In this document: positions 9,235-16,431 of the stretch, one piece after another
Numbering within the stretch: position 1 is the first letter of the stretch
Layout: each line of letters starts with the position of its first letter
Source: Streptomyces sp. RFCAC02
GTDB lineage: Bacteria; Actinomycetota; Actinomycetes; Streptomycetales; Streptomycetaceae
Length of the DNA: 64,000 nucleotides
NCBI RefSeq assembly: GCF_004193175.1
Contig: NZ_SAUH01000001.1
Coordinates: forward strand, 2,211,501 to 2,275,500
Direction: 5' to 3'
Notes under the pieces: model-generated
What the model saw: only the letters and a program-made list of their open reading frames with translations
The model's database searches: none
What the model was told of the DNA's origin: nothing
Position numbers and translations under genes: made by a program

Positions 9235-9269
9235 GTATAGAAAGTAGCACGGCGCTTCCCGCTGTCGAA
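9224..9269 (-). promoter_or_regulatory. MFS promoter with TetR-type operator
   Basis: On the minus strand the -35 TTCGAC (9264-9269) and -10 TACTTT (9241-9246) are 17 bases apart. The 20-base near-palindrome 9224-9243, with core TATACATGTATA at 9228-9239, covers the -10, the predicted transcription start and the ATG. The divergent TetR regulator begins 45 bases away, so this is its likely operator. Confidence 0.6.
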
Positions 9270-9288
9270 CCCGCGCGATGATGGAGCC

Positions 9289-9954
9289 ATGCCGAAACCG
9301 ACCGCGCCCCGCAGGACCGCCGGCCGGCCGCCCCGCATCTCCCGGGAGGAGATCATCGGGACGGCCCGCCGGATCATCGACGAGGACGGCGTGGACCGGC
9401 TGACGATGCGGCGGCTGGCCACCGAGGTCGGCAGCACACCCATGGCCCTGTACCACCACGTCCGCGACAAGGAGGAGCTGCTCCTCCTGCTGCTGGACGA
9501 CCACGCGGCACGGACCGCGCGGCGGCCCGAGGTGCCGGCCGAACCCCGCGAGCGGGTCGTGGCCGCCGCCGCGGCGATCCACGAGGTGCTCGCGTCGTGC
9601 CCCTGGATCGTGGAGGTGCTCGCCGCCGACGACCTGATGTCGAGGTCGGCGCTGTGGTTCGTCGAGCAGATCGTGGACGGCCTGGCCGACGGCGGGCTGA
9701 CACCCGAGGCCGCAGTGCTGGGCTACCGCGTGATCTGGCACTACACGGCCGGGGAGATCATGGCCCGCGCGGCGGCGGCACGACGCCGGGAGGACGACCG
9801 TCCGACCTACCGCGAACAGGTCTTCGCCGACCTCGCCCCGGAGGAACTGCCCCGACTGGCCGAGGTCGCGGACCAATGGGTGACACTGACGGCCCGCGAC
9901 ACATACCTGGACGGATTGCGCAGCATCGTGAACGGACTGCTCGCGGAACACTGA
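9289..9954 (+). CDS. TetR-family transcriptional repressor
   Basis: A 221-residue protein. An N-terminal TetR helix-turn-helix (about residues 18-65: ISREEIIGTARRIIDEDG, LTMRRLATEVGSTPMALYHHVRDKEEL) is followed by an all-helical ligand-binding domain of the TetR_C class. It is divergent from the MFS exporter and separated from it by a palindrome that includes the exporter's start codon. It therefore very likely represses the exporter-cupin operon and possibly itself, with release by an exported drug-like ligand. The ligand is unknown. Confidence 0.93.
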   Translation: MPKPTAPRRTAGRPPRISREEIIGTARRIIDEDGVDRLTMRRLATEVGSTPMALYHHVRDKEELLLLLLDDHAARTARRPEVPAEPRERVVAAAAAIHEVLASCPWIVEVLAADDLMSRSALWFVEQIVDGLADGGLTPEAAVLGYRVIWHYTAGEIMARAAAARRREDDRPTYREQVFADLAPEELPRLAEVADQWVTLTARDTYLDGLRSIVNGLLAEH

Positions 9955-10077
9955 CGGTCTCCCCACGCCGCGAAGCACCGCGAACGCTCCGGGGAACGTC
10001 CCGCACGCTGGACATCACCAGCGGGCGTTGCTGCCCATCCCGGTCTCCGGGCGGCTACCAGCGGCAGAATTGAGGGT

Positions 10078-10359
10078 GTGAGCGGTAGTAAGAAGTACTC
10101 CGTGAGCCTCCCGGAGGACCACCCAGCTCGGATCAGGTGGGTGCTCTCACGCGTGGATGCCCATGGGATCACCAAGGAGATCACCGCCGATGCTGCCGCT
10201 CTTCTGCGCACGCATCGGCTTCACGGCCACAAGTACGCCATCGATGCGGTGTTCTCGGTCATCGCACGCACTGCTCCCCAGCCCGTGACCGTTCTGACAT
10301 CCGACCCCGAGGACCTCACGCTCCCCTGCGGCCTCACCGTGGAAATCATCAACGTATGA
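10078..10359 (+). pseudogene. Remnant: antitoxin N-terminus fused to VapC/PIN toxin C-terminus
   Basis: A 93-residue open frame from GTG 10078. Residues 1 to about 20 (MSGSKKYSVSLPEDHPARIR) look like the start of a VapB-like antitoxin of the KKYSVSLPE type. The rest (VLSRVDAHGITKEI ... HGHKYAIDAVFSVIAR ... VTVLTSDPEDL) is the C-terminal half of a PIN-domain toxin. In known streptomycete VapBC pairs these lie in two adjacent genes. The sequence is best explained by an in-frame deletion that removed most of the antitoxin and the toxin N-terminus with its first catalytic Asp. It is probably inactive, though it could still be translated. Confidence 0.65.
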
Positions 10360-10466
10360 CGTCCAGCCATCCCACACTGGCCCAGCGCGCGAGAAAACTC
10401 GAGATCTTCGCGAAGGAGCAGGCCCTTCGAGGCTACGTGTCTCCCGCATTCCCGCTGTGGCGATAA
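10356..10466 (+). other. Short ORF overlapping the TA remnant; possibly non-coding
   Basis: A 36-codon frame (MTSSHPTLAQRARKLEI..., ending PLWR) starts with ATGA overlapping the stop of the fused toxin remnant. I recognise no family. It may be debris of a third gene of the decayed locus. Confidence 0.25.
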
Positions 10467-10518
10467 GCCATCCACCAGGCGCTGAAGCTGGGTCGCCGGC
10501 ACAGAACCGAGACCTACC

Positions 10519-10690
10519 CTTCCGGATCGATCAGTTCACGCTCCGGAACGTCAAAGTCACCCAAGGCGTTCTCGTACGCCTTGAGCAGTCGACGGGCGTT
10601 GGCGGGCGAGCGCAGCAGGTATGGACTCCTGACGCAGTGCCGCGTAGTCCTCGGCGGAGACGAGCACCGCGTTGCCAATCGGCGCGCTGG
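10519..10690 (-). pseudogene. YefM/Phd-type antitoxin remnant, frameshifted and truncated
   Basis: On the minus strand, GNAVLVSAEDYAALRQES is followed in another frame by YLLRSPANARRLLKAYENAL and about 15 more residues to a stop. Together these match the middle and C-terminus of YefM/Phd antitoxins (AVLVSxxDYxxLxET-xYLLxSPxNAxRL). A loss of two bases near 10620 explains the frame change. The N-terminal DNA-binding part is missing and no RelE/YoeB partner is adjacent, so the gene is dead. With the PIN fusion upstream, it marks the left part of the island as a toxin-antitoxin graveyard. Confidence 0.65.
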
Positions 10691-10719
10691 CCAGGTGCGG
10701 GTTCAAATCCGCAGGAGAC

Positions 10720-11442
10720 TTAGGCGTGATGTCCGCCGCTCCGCAGCAGCGGCGGGCTGAGCAACCACGCGTGCCCCCGGGTGTAGAGGGCGGCCGGGCG
10801 GCCCGTGGCGGGTAGCCGCTGTTCCCCGGTGGGCCGCACGAAGCCTTTGGTGTTGAGTACTTTGCGGCGGAAGTTGCTCGGGTCGAGGGGTTGCCCCCAG
10901 ATCACCTCGTAGATCGTACGCAGCTCGCTCAACGCGAACGACTCCTCGCAGAAGGCCGTGGCGATGGCGGTGTACTCGAGCTTCCTGCGGACCTCCTCCA
11001 AGGCATCCGCGAGGATATCGGCGTGGTCGAAAGCCAGATAGTCGGTGACACCCAGAAGTTCTGACACTGGAGTCCAGTAGGCGCGTTCGGCGTCTGTGCC
11101 ACCCACGGGTACGGGAAGGTCCGGCCCCAAGGCTAGGTAGGCGACGGTGACCACGCGCCCCCTCGGGTCGCGTGGCGGATCCCCGTAGGCGCCGAGCTGC
11201 TCCAGATGCAGCCGGCTGCCGTCGATGCCCGCCTCCTCCCGGAGCTCCCGCAGCGCCCCGGCGCGCAGGGTCTCACCCTTGCGGACATAACCGCCGGGCA
11301 GCGCAGCTCGGCCGATGTACGGCTCCCGCCCGCGATCGATCAGGAGCACCATCAACCGGTCGCTCCTGACAGTGAAGATCGCCAGGTCCACAGTCACCCA
11401 CGACGGCTCCACCTCGGCGGAGTCCTCCAGCCGGTCGTTCAC
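10720..11442 (-). CDS. NrtR-like Nudix domain / winged-helix regulator
   Basis: A 240-residue protein. The Nudix domain (about residues 15-150) has a complete Nudix box: GGYVRKGETLRAGAL followed by RELREEAGID. The C-terminal domain (about 160-235) has FALSELRTIYEVIWGQPLD, SNFRRKVL and GRPAALYT, the winged-helix signature of NrtR-type regulators, in which ADP-ribose-like ligands control DNA binding. It may be both hydrolase and repressor. It is divergent from the three-gene operon at 11527-14905, and the shared 84-base spacer holds two related palindromes. The natural inference is that it controls this operon in response to a nucleotide or ADP-ribose signal. Confidence 0.85.
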   Translation of the reverse strand: MNDRLEDSAEVEPSWVTVDLAIFTVRSDRLMVLLIDRGREPYIGRAALPGGYVRKGETLRAGALRELREEAGIDGSRLHLEQLGAYGDPPRDPRGRVVTVAYLALGPDLPVPVGGTDAERAYWTPVSELLGVTDYLAFDHADILADALEEVRRKLEYTAIATAFCEESFALSELRTIYEVIWGQPLDPSNFRRKVLNTKGFVRPTGEQRLPATGRPAALYTRGHAWLLSPPLLRSGGHHA

Positions 11443-11451
11443 CAGAACCCC

Positions 11452-11505
11452 TAAAGGTCACATTGACTTAAAGCTGCCGAGCGTTTATGGTCTCATGGAC
11501 CTTAA
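11452..11505 (+). promoter_or_regulatory. Promoter with two tandem candidate operators
   Basis: The -35 TTGACT (11463-11468) and -10 TATGGT (11486-11491) are 17 bases apart, about 30 bases before the start codon at 11527. Two 21-base pseudo-palindromes overlie them. Site 1 (11452-11472) reads TAAAGGTC-N5-GACTTAAA and covers the -35. Site 2 (11485-11505) reads TTATGGTC-N5-GACCTTAA and covers the -10. Their centres are 33 bases apart, about three helical turns. Repression by the divergent Nudix-winged-helix protein is the simplest reading. Confidence 0.6.
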
Positions 11506-11526
11506 TCCAGCGAGTAGGGGCATAGC

Positions 11527-13278
11527 ATGATCACCGCACATGCACTGCCGACCAAGGAATCGCTCGCAGAACCCACCGCCGCCACCCGCCACTTATGCGT
11601 GGGCGTGTACGTCGATGAACGGTTCCGCGACCTCGTGATCGACGAGGTGTGCACTGCCCCGTACCGGAGGGTCGCGCCCTCCTACGGGTTCGACATCGTC
11701 CCCGTCATGCGCCATGCCTGGCGGGCCGCTGCGCTGTCCACCATCCTCCGCTCGACGCTGGTGGGATCAGTGGTCGTCCCGGCCCTGGTCGGAGCCCTGC
11801 CATGCGCTGTCCTCGTCGGGTGCGGTCTCGCCCTGCTCTGGCTGCTACGCGTCACGAGGGTGCTGCGGGAAGCCGATCGGGAGCGGCAGCCAAGGAGGAC
11901 ATCGAAGCGCCGTGAGTGGGAACTCGCGATTATCGACAGCGACTTCCTCGGTCTGCTCTTCCCCGACGGGAGGGCACGGAAGCCGCCCGTCTTCCGGCGG
12001 ATACGCGTCGTCGCGCTCTCAGTGGCCGCGACCGGCTCGGCCGTGGCGGTCTCCGATCCGGGCCAGGCACTGGCGGCTCTGGCCATCACCATGGGCATGG
12101 CGTTCATGTGCCTGGGGGTCGGCGCCACGCGGCAGTTGATGCTCAACCGCATCCACCGAGCACGGGATCTCCGGCCCGCGCGCCTTTCCGGTCGGCAGCG
12201 GGCGGCGGACCTCCAGCAGCATCACACCTGCGCAGTCTACCGCCGGCCCCGCCACAGCGAGGACGACGATGATGAGGAGGATCTGACCTTCTTCACCCTC
12301 TTCGGGGACACATCACCTTTCATTGGGGCCGGTGAGCTCGTCTACCAATGGAATCCGCCGATGAGCATCCAGCTGCTGCGCCCGAGCGACGACGACGGCG
12401 CACAGCTCCATGACCTCGAACACCGGGAACCGCCGTTCCAGACACACGAGCTGGTCGACCACCTGCGCGAAGCGGTGCGACTTCTCGACACTGATAGTCA
12501 GGAAGTCCGGCTTCCCACCCAAGTACGGGACCGCGTCTACGTAGCCGAGACCGATGTGGCGGCAGACCCGTCCCTTCTCGCCCGGCCCTTGGACGACGCC
12601 GAACTGCGGGCCGTCATCAACACCCCGGGAGCGAGGCGGCACCACTTCCTCGAAGTCACGACACCCATGGCAGGATCGGAATACGTTGCGACCGTCCTGC
12701 TGCGCGTCAACGTCCAGGGACGGACCTTGAGTATCTCCATGGCGGCCTGCGTTCTCGCCCACACGCCGCGCTCCTTCCAGCAGACCGAGGAATTCGGTCA
12801 GCACGGCGCCATGGCCGTGGTCTGGTCCGCGTTCCGCGAACTGCGCGGGCTGCCACGGGAGATCCAGAGGTCGTGGCGGGTCGTACGCCACCTCGGCGCG
12901 CTAGGAAAGGCCGCCGTGCTCCCTCGCGACCTCACCAGCGAGCCGCGACGCAACGTGTTGATAGGAAGCCGGGTGAGCATCAGGGAGACGTCGAGTCAGG
13001 CGTGGTCCAAGGTGCAACTGGAAAAGAGCGAAATCTTGGGTCAGATGAAGACGATCGAACTGAGGCTGCTCCGGGCCGCCAGTGACTTCCTGTCCACCAA
13101 GGAAGTGGACATATCCGAGTTCACCCATCGCGCCATGAAGATCATCAATAGCGGGATCTTCAACTTCGGCGACAACAACAGCTTCAACAACAACGCTGTC
13201 GGTGACACGGCCCACGTCGGCGTCGCAGGGAATCAGCCCGTGGGCTCTGGCACCCCCAGCGCAGGAGGAAAACAGTGA
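11527..13278 (+). CDS. Membrane protein with C-terminal Asn/Gly-rich signalling-like motif
   Basis: A 583-residue protein of no family I recognise. About four membrane helices lie in residues 64-113 and 158-206. A short acidic stretch (DDDDEED) and a large soluble region (about 235-535) follow. The last 45 residues carry SGIFNFGDNNSFNNN-AVGDTAHV (residues 542-564), which recurs almost identically at the N-terminus of the next gene's product. Leu23 is encoded by TTA (11593-11595), so translation should need the bldA tRNA. The GTG of the next gene overlaps this stop (GTGA), so the two are coupled. Role inferred: membrane-located sensor or scaffold that recruits the nucleosidase. Confidence 0.75.
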   Translation: MITAHALPTKESLAEPTAATRHLCVGVYVDERFRDLVIDEVCTAPYRRVAPSYGFDIVPVMRHAWRAAALSTILRSTLVGSVVVPALVGALPCAVLVGCGLALLWLLRVTRVLREADRERQPRRTSKRREWELAIIDSDFLGLLFPDGRARKPPVFRRIRVVALSVAATGSAVAVSDPGQALAALAITMGMAFMCLGVGATRQLMLNRIHRARDLRPARLSGRQRAADLQQHHTCAVYRRPRHSEDDDDEEDLTFFTLFGDTSPFIGAGELVYQWNPPMSIQLLRPSDDDGAQLHDLEHREPPFQTHELVDHLREAVRLLDTDSQEVRLPTQVRDRVYVAETDVAADPSLLARPLDDAELRAVINTPGARRHHFLEVTTPMAGSEYVATVLLRVNVQGRTLSISMAACVLAHTPRSFQQTEEFGQHGAMAVVWSAFRELRGLPREIQRSWRVVRHLGALGKAAVLPRDLTSEPRRNVLIGSRVSIRETSSQAWSKVQLEKSEILGQMKTIELRLLRAASDFLSTKEVDISEFTHRAMKIINSGIFNFGDNNSFNNNAVGDTAHVGVAGNQPVGSGTPSAGGKQ

Positions 13279-14207
13279 TCGACAACCGAGGCATCATCAG
13301 CAATGGGAACAACAACAACTTCAGCAACAACGCCATCGGGGCAAACGCCAAGGTTTGCGAGAAGTCCGCCCCTCGTAACGTCGACGACCCCGCGAGCGGC
13401 GACACGGGAGACGTCGATCCCACGCCCACTTGGGACATCGGGGTGGTCACCATCCTCAGCGAGGAATTACGCTCGGTGATAGATGAGTTGGGCCTGCGGC
13501 GCCACAAGGAACCCGGCGGCCTCTACTTCTACCGGGGCAGCCTCACCACCCCGGACTCGACCGTCCGTATCGTGGCCACTCAGACCCAGAGCCCGGGCCA
13601 GCGGTCGGCAATGGCCGCCCTGGAGAACCTGCACCGTCACTACGCGCCGCGGCTGTGGGCCATGGTCGGCGTGGGCGGCGGCATCGACACTGAGCGGGCC
13701 CGCATCGGCAACGTCATCGTCTCCACCGACGTCGTCTACTACGAGAACCGCAAGATCAATCCGCACGGTGATGTCCGGCACCGCGGGGAGCACCGCCAGG
13801 CACCGGCCCCGGTCGTCCACGCCGTCAATGCCTTCTTCGCGGAGAACGGAATGCCAACACGTCTACGCCGTCGAGTCCGTTCGCGTGCCGCGGAGGAATT
13901 TGACATCTACCCGGGACTGATCGGGTCAGGCGAAGCCGTCATCGCGGACCGGGACAGCGAGATCCGGCACTACCTCAAGACCTACCACGAGAAGGTCTTG
14001 GCCGTGGACATGGAAGCCGGAGGGCTCAGCCAGTACTGGCAGGAGCACTCCGTCCGTGGTGGGGAGAATCCTGGCTGGATCGTCATCAGAGGCGTGTCCG
14101 ACAACGCCGACGCGAAGAAGGGCCATGGGTATCACGAACTCGCGGCCCGAAACGCCGCACACGTCCTGCGGGAGCTCATTCCCTTCATCTGCTCACCGCT
14201 TTCCTGA
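13275..14207 (+). CDS. PNP/MTAN-fold nucleosidase with N-terminal motif (putative effector)
   Basis: A 310-residue protein. Residues 4-27 (NRGIISNGNNNNFSNN-AIGANAKV) match the C-terminal motif of the preceding protein. A linker follows, then a phosphorylase/nucleosidase domain (about 55-305) with VGVGGGIDTERARIGNVIVS, IGSGEAVIADRD, VDMEAGG (Glu247) and VSDNAD (Asp276, Asp279). These are the purine-binding and catalytic positions of the PNP_UDP_1 family. The family cleaves N-glycosidic bonds of purine nucleosides or nucleotides, and some immune effectors use it to destroy ATP. Leu65 is a TTA codon (13467-13469). The ribosome site is AGGAGG. Substrate unproven; metabolic MTA/SAH cleavage is the alternative. 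Confidence 0.85.
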   Translation: MIDNRGIISNGNNNNFSNNAIGANAKVCEKSAPRNVDDPASGDTGDVDPTPTWDIGVVTILSEELRSVIDELGLRRHKEPGGLYFYRGSLTTPDSTVRIVATQTQSPGQRSAMAALENLHRHYAPRLWAMVGVGGGIDTERARIGNVIVSTDVVYYENRKINPHGDVRHRGEHRQAPAPVVHAVNAFFAENGMPTRLRRRVRSRAAEEFDIYPGLIGSGEAVIADRDSEIRHYLKTYHEKVLAVDMEAGGLSQYWQEHSVRGGENPGWIVIRGVSDNADAKKGHGYHELAARNAAHVLRELIPFICSPLS

Positions 14208-14242
14208 CAAGCGACGTCACGCAGTCACAGGAGATGGTTCGC

Positions 14243-14905
14243 ATGACCCCCTTCCTCCTGGGGATGCTCAGTTCACTGGCAGCCAGCGCAATCGTCCTCG
14301 GACTCGACCTCCTTCGCGGCTCACGTCCGCTGTGGTGGCTGATCGCCGCCTGCTCCTCCTTCACCGGCACCGGCCTCCGCCGCATCTACCGCCGACAGGC
14401 GTCCGCCGAGCGGGACATCGCACGCGACCTCGACCGCGCCCGCTGGATCAAGGTCCTCGCGGGGCGCGGGAACGTGCTCACCCGCGAGGCGTTCTCCTCG
14501 GTGTGGTCCGGGAAACTGTCGCCCGACTCTGTCCAAGTTTTGCTTCCCGACTCACGAGCTCGGCAGGACTCCTGGCTCGACCAGCGCTCCCATGACGTGC
14601 AGCGGTTCGACCCCGGCTACACCCGAACCCTGCTCAGAGGCCAGGTGCGGACGAACATGGACTACCTCACCCACGTCACGTCCGCGCGAGGCAATGTCGA
14701 ACTCCGCGAATTCAACCTGCCCAACACCTGCCGCGTGATTGCGACGGACCGAGCCGCCTTCCTGACCTTCTACAGCAGCTCCACGCACGGCAGGAACTCC
14801 CCCTGCCTGTACGTCCGGGCACCAGGACTGCTTTACTCCATTGCCCTCCAGCAGTTCGAGATAGCTTGGATACACAGTTCCCCCGTTCACCGCACCCATC
14901 CCTGA
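14243..14905 (+). CDS. Membrane-anchored PLD-like / DUF5919-like protein
   Basis: A 220-residue protein, third gene of the operon, 35 bases after the nucleosidase stop. Two N-terminal helices (about residues 2-22 and 28-45) anchor a soluble domain with VQVLLPDSR, a long helical stretch, VELREF, then CRVIATDRAAFLTFYSSSTHGRNSPCLYV. The pattern resembles the degenerate phospholipase-D-like domain found in DUF5919-type regulators, but no HxKxxxxD motif is present. ATG 14243 is preferred over 14234 because AGGAG lies 9 bases before it. The family assignment is tentative. It may sense or bind a nucleotide or lipid at the membrane as part of the same module. Confidence 0.6.
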   Translation: MTPFLLGMLSSLAASAIVLGLDLLRGSRPLWWLIAACSSFTGTGLRRIYRRQASAERDIARDLDRARWIKVLAGRGNVLTREAFSSVWSGKLSPDSVQVLLPDSRARQDSWLDQRSHDVQRFDPGYTRTLLRGQVRTNMDYLTHVTSARGNVELREFNLPNTCRVIATDRAAFLTFYSSSTHGRNSPCLYVRAPGLLYSIALQQFEIAWIHSSPVHRTHP

Positions 14906-15240
14906 AATGATCCTCTGAAGTCGCCAGGCATGCGAGCGTCGAAGAGCCAGGGGCGCGTGGATCGCGCGGTGCTGCGTCTGATAAGGCGGCATCGGCGCCG
15001 AGGGGGCGATCAGTGCAGCGATTGGTTGGGTTGATGCACAATGCTACTGAAAAGTCATTCATTTTGACGAGTGCACCTTGCCGGAAGGTAACCAGTGGTT
15101 GTCCCCGAAGTCGGCAGGCTCGTGCATCGCAGAGATCTACACAGCATGTCGGTGGCTGATGTTAGCCACGGACTCTGTGCGGACCGCAAAGGCCGTCCGA
15201 CCCGCTCCGTCGCAGGTCAGACGGCCTTTCGCCGAACGTA
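14906..15240. other. Intergenic right edge of the island
   Basis: A 335-base stretch without a convincing gene. It is less GC-rich than the flanks in places (for example around 15040-15070). A 6-bp hairpin GTGGCT-GATGTT-AGCCAC lies near 15150, and the ychF terminator is at its right end. I see no repeat matching the left edge of the island. Confidence 0.4.
15188..15229 (-). terminator. Stem-loop terminator of ychF
   Basis: Arms 15188-15202 and 15215-15229 pair over 15 bp with one mismatch, flanked by AAA and TTT, beginning 12 bases after the ychF stop. Confidence 0.75.
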
Positions 15241-16329
15241 TTAGACGTTGAAGCGGAACTCCACCACGTCGCCGTCGCGCATCACGTAGTCCTTGCCCTC
15301 CATGCGGGCCTTGCCGCGGGCGCGGGCCTCGGCTGTCGAGCCGGCTTCCAGCAGGTCCTCGTAGGAGATGACCTCCGCCTTGATGAAGCCCTTCTGGAAG
15401 TCCGTGTGGATCACGCCGGCCGCCTCGGGGGCCGTGGCGCCCTGTTTGATCGTCCAGGCGCGGGCCTCCTTCGGGCCCGCGGTCAGGTACGTCTGCAGGC
15501 CGAGGGTGCGGAAGCCCGCGTGGGCGAGGGTCGCGAGGCCCGGTTCCTCCTGGCCCACCGTGCGCAGGAGTTCCAGGGCCTCCTCCTCGTCCAGCTCGGT
15601 GAGGTCGGCCTCCAGCTTCGCGTTGAGGAAGATCGCCTCCGCCGGGGCCACGAGGGCCGCCTGTTCGGCCTTGAAGGCGTCGTCGGTCAGCTCCTCCTCG
15701 TCCACGTTGAAGACGTACAGGAACGGCTTCACCGTCAACAGGTGCAGTTCGTGCAGCGGTTCGGCGCGCTCGGTGCCCTGGGCGATGCCGGCGGCGAAGA
15801 GGGTGCGGCCGTCCTCCAGGATGGCCTGCGCCTCCTCGACGGCCTTGACGGTCGGCTGCTTGTCCTTCTTCACGCGGGCCTCCTTCTGGAGGCGCGGCAG
15901 GACCTTCTCGATCGTCTGCAGGTCGGCCAGGATCAGTTCGGTGTTGATCGTCTCGATGTCGCTCTTGGGCGAGACGCGACCGTCAACGTGGACGACGTTG
16001 TCGTCCTTGAAGGCGCGGATGACCTGGCAGATGGCGTCCGACTCGCGGATGTGGTGGAGGAACTTGTTGCCCAGCCCCTCGCCCTCGCTCGCCCCGCGCA
16101 CGATGCCCGCGATGTCGACGAAGTCCACGTGCGCCGGGACGACGCGCTCGGAGCCGAACAGTTCGCCCAGCTTCGCCAGCCGCGGGTCCGGCACGCCGAC
16201 GACGCCGAGGTTCGGCTCGATGGTCGCGAACGGGTAGTTGGCCGCCAGCACGTCGTTCTTGGTCAGGGCGTTGAACAAGGTCGACTTGCCGACGTTCGGC
16301 AGGCCGACGATTCCGATGCTAGTACTCAT
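15241..16329 (-). CDS. ychF: Redox-regulated ATPase/GTP-binding protein YchF
   Basis: A 362-residue OBG-family P-loop protein. GLPNVGKSTLFNALT is the G1 motif, DIAGIVRGASEGEGLGNKFL the G3 region, and FNVDEEEL replaces the usual NKxD. This is why YchF/Ola1 proteins prefer ATP. A coiled-coil insert and a C-terminal TGS domain (about residues 275-360, TAPEAAGVIHTDFQKGFIKAEVI) complete it. Full length for the family. It is ribosome-associated and linked to translation and the oxidative stress response. The ATG at 16329 begins MSTSIGIVGLPN, typical for the family. Confidence 0.97.
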   Translation of the reverse strand: MSTSIGIVGLPNVGKSTLFNALTKNDVLAANYPFATIEPNLGVVGVPDPRLAKLGELFGSERVVPAHVDFVDIAGIVRGASEGEGLGNKFLHHIRESDAICQVIRAFKDDNVVHVDGRVSPKSDIETINTELILADLQTIEKVLPRLQKEARVKKDKQPTVKAVEEAQAILEDGRTLFAAGIAQGTERAEPLHELHLLTVKPFLYVFNVDEEELTDDAFKAEQAALVAPAEAIFLNAKLEADLTELDEEEALELLRTVGQEEPGLATLAHAGFRTLGLQTYLTAGPKEARAWTIKQGATAPEAAGVIHTDFQKGFIKAEVISYEDLLEAGSTAEARARGKARMEGKDYVMRDGDVVEFRFNV

Positions 16330-16431
16330 GACTCAGACGTCCGCTCAAGATCAACGTAGGTGGGCAACGGCCGCGACTCGGCCCCGTGCGTGTCTCACGG
16401 TACAGGGACGGGAACGCGAGCGGTCCGCCCG

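Noticed and set aside
10696..10716. tRNA 3'-fragment (GGTTCAAATCC) as an integration site at the island's left edge
   Set aside because: The T-arm look is there, but with a 7-base loop only two stem pairs form. No acceptor half or other tRNA arms are present, and no second copy was found near 15 kb. The stretch is explained by antitoxin debris on the other strand.
10457..10723. Plus-strand 88-codon ORF between the TA remnants and the Nudix gene
   Set aside because: No ribosome site and no family; the minus strand of the same stretch encodes the recognisable YefM remnant.
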